Source: an uncultured Christensenellaceae bacterium (lineage in GTDB: Bacteria > Bacillota > Clostridia > Christensenellales > UBA3700). From it: a DNA stretch of 9,120 nucleotides. The notes under the pieces are model-generated. The model did no database searches. It worked only from the letters and a program-made list of their open reading frames with translations, and was not told the DNA's origin. The DNA lies in contig CABKMX010000025.1 in NCBI GenBank assembly GCA_902373595.1, forward strand, positions 1-9,120, written 5' to 3'. A program made the position numbers and the translations under genes. Positions 1 to 4,832 of the stretch are shown one piece after another. Numbering within the stretch: position 1 is the first letter of the stretch; every line of letters begins with the position of its first letter.

Positions 1-834
1 CAATAATAGAACATCTTCTTTTTTCCCTACAAAAGATAATTGCTTAAATGCATAAGCTGTCGGCTCATCGTATAATTGACTGATTGCCTCATCTCTGTCA
101 TACGACGCAATGATTTCTTGCCTAGTCAGTATTGCCTGAAGCCTAAAGTCTAAGCGGTCGCCAATCGTATCGGCATCGAAAGAAACGATTTTTTCAAAAC
201 CATGCGACACAAAAATCAAGTCAAACTCGCCCGAAACGGCGATATGATTGAATCGGTAATCAAAACCGGTATTATGATCTACCCGCAGAACGAGATTGTT
301 TTTATTATTTAGATACACATCGGTGTTTACAGGACTCCAAACCGTAAGTTCGATCGAATTTAAAGCCCGGGTTTGTTTTAGCTTTTCAACGGGTTGAGAC
401 CGTTTATCCGGTTCCGCTATTTGAGCCCGGGTCTCCGGCTCTGCAAAATTTGTCATTGCCGCTAATAGCTTTTCTTCGACAGACGTATCATCTATGTCAT
501 TGATTGCAATGCCCTGGTTTTCGCTTATATATAATTCGAATTCGTCATTTAGTATAACGTCATCGATTCGAACAGGCATGATTAGTTTTTGATTGGTTAT
601 GGCTCTTTCAACTTCCTTTGAGACCCAATTCGACGCTTGAGCATCTTTTGATAACACAAGAAGAAAAGAATCACAATCTTTGATTGCACGGTTTATGACC
701 TGCGCGTATTTTTTCCCTAGGGGAATATCGGTCGGAGCCATCCAAGTTTTGATTTGATTGTCATTCAGCAATTTCTTTATTTTTTCCGCAAGCTCTACGT
801 TTTTTGAGCTATAACTTATAAACACATATCCCAT
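1..834 (-). CDS. TIR-domain protein, possible HEAT-like C-terminal part (3' end missing)
   Basis: The frame is open from the ATG at 834 to the window edge, giving 278 codons with no stop; the C-terminus lies outside. Residues 1-120 form a TIR domain: the first strand reads VFISYSSKN, the middle has TWMAPTDIPLGKKY, and SNWVSKEVERA places the putative catalytic glutamate at E74. TIR domains with this glutamate cleave NAD+ or make signalling nucleotides, often in antiphage defence. Residues about 120-158 look like a charged linker. Residues about 158-225 are beta-rich (ELTVWSPVNTDVYLNN), loosely like a PEGA domain. The last visible part (RDEAISQLYDEP onward) resembles the start of HEAT-type helices; both of these calls are tentative. 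No signal peptide or membrane segment is seen, so it is probably cytoplasmic. The start is supported by GGAGG ten bases upstream. The DNA is visibly more AT-rich than mnmE/mnmG, consistent with transfer. It diverges from a second TIR gene at 1316. Confidence 0.85.
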   Translation of the reverse strand, partial: MGYVFISYSSKNVELAEKIKKLLNDNQIKTWMAPTDIPLGKKYAQVINRAIKDCDSFLLVLSKDAQASNWVSKEVERAITNQKLIMPVRIDDVILNDEFELYISENQGIAINDIDDTSVEEKLLAAMTNFAEPETRAQIAEPDKRSQPVEKLKQTRALNSIELTVWSPVNTDVYLNNKNNLVLRVDHNTGFDYRFNHIAVSGEFDLIFVSHGFEKIVSFDADTIGDRLDFRLQAILTRQEIIASYDRDEAISQLYDEPTAYAFKQLSFVGKKEDVLLL

Positions 835-844
835 AGTTTCGTTT

Positions 845-849
845 CCTCC
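845..849 (-). promoter_or_regulatory. Ribosome binding site of the minus-strand TIR gene
   Basis: CCTCC on the plus strand reads GGAGG on the coding strand, ten bases before the ATG at 834. It decides the start of the TIR gene. Confidence 0.7.
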
Positions 850-876
850 GGTACAAGCAGCATATCATTTATTTAT

Positions 877-905
877 ATAATAACATAACTATTTTAAGGT
901 TTCAA
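877..905 (-). promoter_or_regulatory. Promoter for the minus-strand TIR gene
   Basis: Read on the minus strand, TTGAAA (905-900) and TATTAT (882-877) are separated by 17 bp. Each hexamer differs from the sigma-A consensus by one base. The leader would be about 35-40 nt and contains the GGAGG site. A TTGACA further upstream (948-943) has no good -10 at the right distance. Confidence 0.6.
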
Positions 906-1030
906 GCATTTTGTCATTCCTAGACATAGCATTGTGTTAGTTTGTCAAACATCTGTTACACTTTTGCTATTAAAATAATCGGCAAGGTATTGGTTAGGCG
1001 ACTTCCGGTCGAGTGGCGGCGGAAGATTGC

Positions 1031-1059
1031 TTGCCTTTTTGTTTTGCAAAAGATATATA
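1031..1059 (+). promoter_or_regulatory. Possible promoter in front of the structured spacer segment
   Basis: TTGCCT (1031-1036) and TATATA (1054-1059) are separated by 17 bp, which would start a transcript near 1066, just where the inverted-repeat segment begins. The hexamers are weaker than those at 1248-1276, so this is tentative. Confidence 0.35.
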
Positions 1060-1060
1060 T

Positions 1061-1215
1061 AAGGTATGTAGAGTCGCATTAACCTTGACGCGTCAAGGCA
1101 CTAAGCCGAAAGGGCGATATTGCGGCTCTTTTCTTATGCCGCAAGAGCGAACGTCTCGTTTTGCAAAAGCGCATACCTTTTGCCTTGCCGCTCTTTGCGT
1201 GCGAGGCGTTTGAGC
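1061..1215 (+). other. Structured intergenic segment, candidate non-coding RNA or long leader
   Basis: This part of the spacer between the TIR genes is dense in self-complementarity. AAGGTATG (1061-1068) is matched by CATACCTT (1172-1179). Inside lie the perfect palindrome 1083-1098 and a hairpin TTGCGGC / GCCGCAA (1120-1126 with 1138-1144, 11-base loop). The word GTTTTGCAAAAG, palindromic in its centre, occurs at 1041-1052 and again at 1158-1169, each time a few bases before one arm of the outer repeat. A 66-codon open frame crosses it (1013-1213) but has no Shine-Dalgarno site and no recognisable protein features, so I read the segment as structural. No clear terminator follows, so a transcript from 1066 could continue into the TIR-methyltransferase gene. 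Its function is unknown. Confidence 0.4.
1083..1098. repeat. 16-bp perfect palindrome
   Basis: CCTTGACGCGTCAAGG equals its own reverse complement. It could be a site for a dimeric DNA-binding protein or part of an RNA structure. It contains TTGACG but has no matching -10 downstream. Confidence 0.6.
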
Positions 1216-1247
1216 GATACGGCGCGCTTAAAATAAACCACTCTCTC

Positions 1248-1276
1248 TTTACTTTTGGACTCGGCTTTGTTATAAT
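1248..1276 (+). promoter_or_regulatory. Promoter of the TIR-methyltransferase gene
   Basis: TTTACT (1248-1253), a 17-bp spacer and a perfect TATAAT (1271-1276) give transcription starting near 1283 and a leader of about 33 nt that contains the ribosome binding site. Confidence 0.75.
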
Positions 1277-1305
1277 TGTTGTAAAGGGAAGGGGCAAACG
1301 ACAAC

Positions 1306-1310
1306 GAGGG
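1306..1310 (+). promoter_or_regulatory. Ribosome binding site of the TIR-methyltransferase gene
   Basis: GAGGG lies five bases before the ATG at 1316 and fixes that start. Confidence 0.65.
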
Positions 1311-1315
1311 AAAAC

Positions 1316-2608
1316 ATGGGCAATCAAATTTTTATCAGCTATCGCAGAAAAGACGGCTTTTATCCGGCATACCTGCTCTATAAAGAACTCATTGCGGAAA
1401 ACTTCTCCGTGTTTTTTGACCTCAAAAGTCTTCGGTCCGGCACTTTTCCCGACATCATTCGCCAAAACATCGATGACTGTACGGATTTTGTATTGATAGT
1501 ATCGGACTCGACTTTTTCGGAACGCATTTTCGACGAAGACGATTGGGTGCGCAAGGAATTGAGTTTGGCGTTGAAGCTCAATAAAAACGTTGTCCCCGTC
1601 TTTGTCAACGGGAGTATTCCGGACAATCTCCCCGAAGATATCGCGGCAATCCGGGGGCGTAACGGTCTGCAACAAATCGATCCCAATCTCATCAGCGAAA
1701 ACTATAAAAAGTTGATAGACGAACGCCTTGTTTCCAAGCCGCAAGAAAAGGCTTTTTCTTGGAAAATGCGGCGCAGTTCGGCTTACGATGTCAATTACGG
1801 CGACGAAAAGGCGCGCCTTGCGATACAGAGCCAAAACTCCTATTTGAGCGATATGAACGTGCTGTCGCACTATGGCGGCGGATTGGTTTTGGATGTCGGT
1901 TCGGCGTTCGGGACGGTGACGATTTCAAGGTTCAACGATTCCAAATATGCCAAAGTTTTCGGTATCGATCTCGACGAAAAATGCGTTGACTATGCCAACG
2001 CCAACTCCCCGGAGAAGTTCGAGTTTTTCGTCATGGACATTGAAGCGGACGACTTTCGCGCCAAAATGGATGAGTTTATGCTCGAGCGCGGCATAAAGGG
2101 GTTCGATGTCGTATTCAGCTCTTTGGTGCTGCATCATTTGAAAGATCCCGAGCATGTACTCCGAAATTTGAGGCGGCTTTTGGTCAAGGGCGGCAAAATC
2201 ATCTTGCGCGGTTCCGACGACGGCACGAAACTCGCATATCCAGACCCCCGTATGTTGATGAAAACCATCATCGACAAGACGCTCGCATGCCCCAACACCT
2301 CGGATAGACTAAACGGCCGCAAACTCTATAATTGGCTGTCGGAAGCCGGCTTTTCCGATATCTCAATCTTCAGCTTCATGCGCGATACGTCGCAGATGGA
2401 TATGGACGAACGGGAAGATTTGTTCCGCGAAAGTTTTTCTTATCGCGTCAACTATTTCAGAAAGGATTGGGAAGCTCATCCGGGAGATTCGGACAAATTC
2501 CATGCCTTTGACGAGATGGAGACTCTTTTGGCAATGTTTGAAAACGAGTTCATGAAAGAGAGCTTTTGGTATGCCGAATACGACTATATCGGGGTGGGTG
2601 AACGTTAG
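1316..2608 (+). CDS. TIR domain fused to class I SAM-dependent methyltransferase
   Basis: A 430-aa protein with two domains. Residues 4-120 are a TIR domain: QIFISYRRKDG at the start and DDWVRKELSLAL, which puts the putative catalytic glutamate at E81. Residues about 150-430 are a Rossmann methyltransferase. Motif I is VLDVGSAFGT (191-200), with the usual middle glycine replaced by A197. The acidic residue that would bind the SAM ribose is D218 (GIDLD), followed by MDIEADDF (240-247), FDVVFSSLVLHHL (263-275) and the GGKIIL strand. The methylated substrate cannot be told from sequence. It resembles the UbiE / Methyltransf_11 type of small-molecule or protein methyltransferase and has no DNA-methylase motif (DPPY/NPPY). 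A TIR next to a SAM-binding module suggests a defence or NAD-signalling role, by inference. No signal peptide is seen. It is monocistronic, with its own promoter and a terminator 87 bp downstream, and divergent from another TIR gene. Confidence 0.9.
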   Translation: MGNQIFISYRRKDGFYPAYLLYKELIAENFSVFFDLKSLRSGTFPDIIRQNIDDCTDFVLIVSDSTFSERIFDEDDWVRKELSLALKLNKNVVPVFVNGSIPDNLPEDIAAIRGRNGLQQIDPNLISENYKKLIDERLVSKPQEKAFSWKMRRSSAYDVNYGDEKARLAIQSQNSYLSDMNVLSHYGGGLVLDVGSAFGTVTISRFNDSKYAKVFGIDLDEKCVDYANANSPEKFEFFVMDIEADDFRAKMDEFMLERGIKGFDVVFSSLVLHHLKDPEHVLRNLRRLLVKGGKIILRGSDDGTKLAYPDPRMLMKTIIDKTLACPNTSDRLNGRKLYNWLSEAGFSDISIFSFMRDTSQMDMDEREDLFRESFSYRVNYFRKDWEAHPGDSDKFHAFDEMETLLAMFENEFMKESFWYAEYDYIGVGER

Positions 2609-2694
2609 ATAACGTGTATGAACCGCCTCCTTTTCGAGCTTGCATGCAGCTTTGCCGCAATGCCTAACGTGCAGCCTTTGCTCGACACAACAAG

Positions 2695-2722
2695 GTCGCC
2701 CGGTGGGCGGCTTTTTGTTTTT
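2695..2722 (+). terminator. Rho-independent terminator of the TIR-methyltransferase gene
   Basis: A 7-bp GC-rich stem (GTCGCCC with GGGCGGC, one G-U pair), a 3-base loop and a T-tract TTTTTGTTTTT. It lies 87 bp after the stop and before the next promoter, so the two genes are separate units. Confidence 0.85.
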
Positions 2723-2750
2723 GCCGCACTTGCTATGGGACATTTCGGTC

Positions 2751-2779
2751 TTGACAGGGCGGCGGATTTGATATATGAT
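2751..2779 (+). promoter_or_regulatory. Strong promoter of the lipoprotein gene
   Basis: A perfect TTGACA (2751-2756), a 17-bp spacer and TATGAT (2774-2779, one mismatch). Transcription would start near 2786, leaving a 53-nt leader. Confidence 0.85.
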
Positions 2780-2828
2780 AAAGCCGAGGGATGTTGTCCC
2801 GAAAAGCGGGGTGGCGGTGGCTGTCCCG

Positions 2829-2834
2829 AGGAGG
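2829..2834 (+). promoter_or_regulatory. Ribosome binding site fixing the lipoprotein start
   Basis: AGGAGG lies four bases before the ATG at 2839. It favours this ATG over the in-frame codon at 2791, which would put a basic, non-signal stretch ahead of the signal peptide. Confidence 0.75.
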
Positions 2835-2838
2835 AAAT

Positions 2839-3669
2839 ATGAGAAAGATGATGGTTGGAGCGGTCGCGGTGGCGTTGGTGTTGTCGATGGCGCTGTGCGC
2901 GGCGGCGTGCGGCGACGAGGCGGAAGGCGTCGTCTTTGCGAAGGCGTACGACGGAGCGCAATTGGCGGACGCGGGGTTTGACCGGCACGCATGCGACAAG
3001 GCTCTTCAAGGCGACGAAGGCGACTTCGCGATGATTTGCGAGAGTGCGGAAGAATACGAAAAATTGCGCGAAGATTTGAGCAAGGCTGTCGAGATGAAGA
3101 GCTACGGCGACGCGTTTTTTGAGCAAAATTCGATCGCGGTTTTGTTCGGGCTGTGCTCGGGCGCAGGCGATCTCGACGCAAAATATTCAATCGTCGGCGA
3201 CGCTTTGACGGTTGAGCTGAACGGCTCCGACGAGTTGCGCCAAAGGCAATATTGCGTCGTCTTGGAGTTGACAAAACAGGAGTCGTCCGCCGTAAAAACT
3301 CTGTCCGTAGCCAAAAATGCGCCGCAGGCGCTCGACGACCTCAAAACGAGCGCAAGGCAAGATCGTCTGGAAAAATTCGTCTTGCCCGAGCATGCGGACG
3401 CGACGATAGAGGACGTCACTCTCGCTCCCTTCCTCGGCGTCTTCGACGGCGCAATCGCCGCGGTGTTTTACCACGGACAATATCACGGCGTGTGGCCCGA
3501 TGTGCTCGAAGAGACGACGATCGGAGATGTGACGTTCTCTTGGCCGAAAGGATATCCGATCGAGGTGTGGAAAGACGGTGAAATTTACACGTTGAGCGAG
3601 GCGTACGAAAAAGATATCGTTACGGACGACGACTTGAAGGATATCTTCGACAACTATACGCTGTTGTGA
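2839..3669 (+). CDS. Predicted lipoprotein, function unknown
   Basis: A 276-aa protein starting MRKMM and followed by a hydrophobic core (V6-A23) and a lipobox-like AAAC with the lipidated cysteine at C24, then the polar CGDEAEG. It is therefore likely anchored to the outer face of the cytoplasmic membrane. Residues about 88-152 (AFFEQNSIAVLFGLCSGAGD, then the strand QYCVVLELTK) recall the beta-rich module of PrcB-like proteins found in many Firmicutes secreted proteins; this is a memory-based and tentative match. Residues 211-276 form a separate C-terminal module with GDVTFSWPKGYPIEVWKDGE and YTLSEAYEKDIVTDDDLKDI, a pattern seen at the end of various clostridial secreted proteins, to my recollection. 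No catalytic motif is visible. It has its own strong promoter. It lies between the TIR unit and the small-gene cluster and nothing ties it functionally to either. It could be a general cell-envelope protein. Confidence 0.8.
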   Translation: MRKMMVGAVAVALVLSMALCAAACGDEAEGVVFAKAYDGAQLADAGFDRHACDKALQGDEGDFAMICESAEEYEKLREDLSKAVEMKSYGDAFFEQNSIAVLFGLCSGAGDLDAKYSIVGDALTVELNGSDELRQRQYCVVLELTKQESSAVKTLSVAKNAPQALDDLKTSARQDRLEKFVLPEHADATIEDVTLAPFLGVFDGAIAAVFYHGQYHGVWPDVLEETTIGDVTFSWPKGYPIEVWKDGEIYTLSEAYEKDIVTDDDLKDIFDNYTLL

Positions 3670-3693
3670 CGCAGCTGTCCGACGATTGCCGTA

Positions 3694-3720
3694 CGGCTGT
3701 GCGCCTAAGGCGCACCGCCG
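3694..3720 (+). other. Strong hairpin after the lipoprotein gene
   Basis: CGGC-t-GTGCGCC, loop TAA, GGCGCAC-c-GCCG: an 11-bp stem with one mismatch, 24 bases after the stop codon. No T-tract follows, so it is not a classical intrinsic terminator. It could stabilise the mRNA end, cause a pause, or be a dispersed palindromic repeat. Confidence 0.5.
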
Positions 3721-3782
3721 CGGTCTGTCGTAACGAGAATCATAAAAATAAATCTTCTCAATGAAAGCGATATTGAATTGGT

Positions 3783-3788
3783 AAGAGG
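3783..3788 (+). promoter_or_regulatory. Ribosome binding site of the first small gene
   Basis: AAGAGG sits eight bases before the ATG at 3797. It favours that ATG over the upstream in-frame GTG at 3788 and the later ATG codons. Confidence 0.6.
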
Positions 3789-3796
3789 TGCTGTTT

Positions 3797-4051
3797 ATGC
3801 GTGGGAAAAGCGTGGAAGCGCATTCGCGAGTGATGCTTATGCACGAGTGTACGGTGAGGGAATTCTCGACATTACTTATGCAAAAGATTATAGATATTAT
3901 AGGAAATACTCGGGAGAAATGGGGGCATCCGGCGGCGGAGAAGAAAGCGGAAGAATTGCGCAAAATAATAGAACACAGCAAAACGGAAGAAGAGATACTC
4001 GCAGCGATAGCGGCGATGGAGACAGCAGAGACAAAGGACGATACAGAATAA
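3797..4051 (+). CDS. Small helical protein, copy 1 of a tandem family
   Basis: 84 aa from the ATG chosen by the AAGAGG site. I do not recognise the family. The C-terminal half is rich in Glu, Lys and Ala and should be helical. It ends with KTEEEILAAIAAMET and an acidic tail (KDDTE), nearly identical to the ends of the two genes that follow. The N-terminal half (MRGKSVEAHS, then LLMQKIIDIIGN) is longer than in the other copies, and the centre has an extra segment around REKWGHPAAEKK. There is no signal peptide, membrane segment or DNA-binding motif that I can name. If the ATG at 3839 is the true start, the protein is 70 aa, closer to its sisters. No convincing promoter is seen directly upstream, so it may be read through from the lipoprotein gene. 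Confidence 0.6.
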   Translation: MRGKSVEAHSRVMLMHECTVREFSTLLMQKIIDIIGNTREKWGHPAAEKKAEELRKIIEHSKTEEEILAAIAAMETAETKDDTE

Positions 4052-4128
4052 AAGGGCACACCGTTGCATCCTGTCATAACAAAGATCATAGAGATCAATT
4101 TAGAATACGAGACTCTAATAGAAGCCAT

Positions 4129-4135
4129 AAGGAAG
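4129..4135 (+). promoter_or_regulatory. Ribosome binding site of the second small gene
   Basis: AAGGAAG lies seven bases before the ATG at 4143. It selects that ATG over the in-frame TTG at 4137, which overlaps the spacer right behind the site. Confidence 0.5.
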
Positions 4136-4142
4136 TTTGTAT

Positions 4143-4346
4143 ATGAACATGAAGGAAATATTGATAAAGGTGTATTTGATGGGATGCTCCAGGTCTACAA
4201 TAGCAAAGATTTTGCGTATAGTACACAGCAAAGCGGACGTAGAAAAACTATCGGGGTTGATAGCCCGTTGCGAAACGGAAGACGAGGTACTCGCGGCGAT
4301 AGCGGCGATGGAGACAACCGGGACAAAGAACGACACCCGAGAGTAG
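4143..4346 (+). CDS. Small helical protein, copy 2 of a tandem family
   Basis: 67 aa, starting MNMKEILIKV. It is alignable end to end with copy 3 without gaps: MNMKE matches MKMKD, GCSRSTIAKIL matches GYSKSTMRKLL, and CETEDEVLAAIAAMET matches CETEDEILAAIAMMET. The DNA is also similar, for example the blocks at 4275-4316 and 4535-4576. The pattern is a first helix, a short turn with SRST or SKST, a second basic helix, then an acidic helix and a polar tail. It is probably cytoplasmic. The single cysteine before ETED is kept in copies 2 and 3 and is absent in copy 1 (HSKTEEE). The gene starts 91 bp after copy 1 stops. Function unknown; the coding call rests on the conservation between copies. 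Confidence 0.65.
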   Translation: MNMKEILIKVYLMGCSRSTIAKILRIVHSKADVEKLSGLIARCETEDEVLAAIAAMETTGTKNDTRE

Positions 4347-4402
4347 GGGCGTCGCTCGATGCGCTCATCTCAAAAATTTGATTCTCTTTTGGCGGTCGAT
4401 AT

Positions 4403-4606
4403 ATGAAAATGAAGGATTTGTTGGACAAACTTGTGAAGACGGGGTACTCCAAGTCTACAATGAGGAAGCTTTTGCTTTTGGCTCGCAACGCAGCGCAAGC
4501 GGACACGGTCGCCGAGTTGATAGACCGTTGCGAAACGGAAGACGAGATCCTCGCGGCGATAGCGATGATGGAGACAAAGACTGCACCGGACGACAACCAA
4601 GAGTAA
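4403..4606 (+). CDS. Small helical protein, copy 3 of a tandem family
   Basis: 67 aa, starting MKMKDLLDKLVKTGYSKS, the same length as copy 2 and collinear with it. The C-terminal block CETEDEILAAIAMMET is followed by a short polar tail (KTAPDDNQE). The upstream region has only a weak purine-rich site (GGCGG seven bases before the ATG), weaker than for copies 1 and 2. Substitutions between copies 2 and 3 are mostly conservative (I/L, K/R, D/E), which fits protein-level selection after duplication. No known domain is recognised. It could be a small regulator, an antitoxin-like protein or an oligomerising adaptor; none of these is shown by the sequence. A terminator-like hairpin follows about 95 bp later. 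Confidence 0.65.
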   Translation: MKMKDLLDKLVKTGYSKSTMRKLLLLARNAAQADTVAELIDRCETEDEILAAIAMMETKTAPDDNQE

Positions 4607-4701
4607 GGTCGTTCCAAAATGCTGACGCGACTTTGTCGATACGGTATCCCAGAAACAACTTGAAGCAAGTGTCGGCGGCTTTGTCGTCTGTCAAAACTTT
4701 T

Positions 4702-4724
4702 GCGGCGCACAAGGCGCCGCTTTT
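4702..4724 (+). terminator. Terminator-like hairpin after the small-gene cluster
   Basis: GCGGCGC, loop ACAAG, GCGCCGC: a perfect 7-bp GC stem followed by TTTT. The T-run is short, so termination may be partial; a stronger hairpin follows at 4772. Confidence 0.55.
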
Positions 4725-4771
4725 GGTTGAAAAAAGTGTATATCTTTTTTAACAAAATTTGTTCTTTGCAC

Positions 4772-4799
4772 AAAAATCAAGAACCTGTCTTGATTTTTT
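4772..4799. terminator. Bidirectional terminator between convergent units
   Basis: AAAAATCAAG (4772-4781) and CTTGATTTTT (4789-4798) form a 10-bp stem with a 7-base loop. Read on the plus strand it ends in six Ts, and on the minus strand in five. It lies where the small-gene cluster and mnmE converge and can serve both. It is nested in an outer 10-bp inverted repeat, CTTTGCACAA (4764-4773) and TTGTGCAAAG (4818-4827). Confidence 0.8.
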
Positions 4800-4832
4800 C
4801 AATGCTTTTTCGCTTTCTTGTGCAAAGCTCCA

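Larger units (their letters stand above)
3983..4576 (+). repeat. Three direct repeats of a 42-bp coding block
   Basis: The block starting ACGGAAGAMGAG and ending GATGGAGACA occurs at 3983-4024, 4275-4316 and 4535-4576, spaced 292 and 260 bp. It encodes TE(E/D)E(I/V)LAAIA(A/M)MET in each copy. A second shared block near the 5' end of copies 2 and 3 reads roughly CTCCARGTCTACAAT. The repeats show that the cluster arose by tandem duplication. Confidence 0.8.

Noticed and set aside
1013..1213. 66-codon open frame in the TIR spacer
   Set aside because: It has no Shine-Dalgarno site and no domain-like composition, and it overlaps the palindrome and hairpins. Structure explains the segment better than coding.
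1031..1215. Retron non-coding RNA next to a TIR effector
   Set aside because: No reverse transcriptase is encoded in the window, and the repeats do not show a recognisable msr-msd arrangement.
1316..2608. Restriction-modification DNA methylase
   Set aside because: The methyltransferase domain has no DPPY/NPPY-type catalytic motif and no target-recognition domain. It looks like the small-molecule or protein class.
2618..2842. 74-codon frame between the TIR-methyltransferase and lipoprotein genes
   Set aside because: It has no ribosome binding site and runs through a strong terminator and a consensus promoter.
4064..4381. 105-codon frame starting with TTG, overlapping small gene copy 2
   Set aside because: Its second half is the off-frame reading of copy 2. 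The matching off-frame in copy 3 is similar only because the DNA is duplicated. At most its first part is a gene remnant.
3983..4576. CRISPR-like array suggested by three repeats
   Set aside because: The repeats are 260-292 bp apart, degenerate, and lie in frame at the ends of three paralogous genes; there are no spacers and no cas genes.
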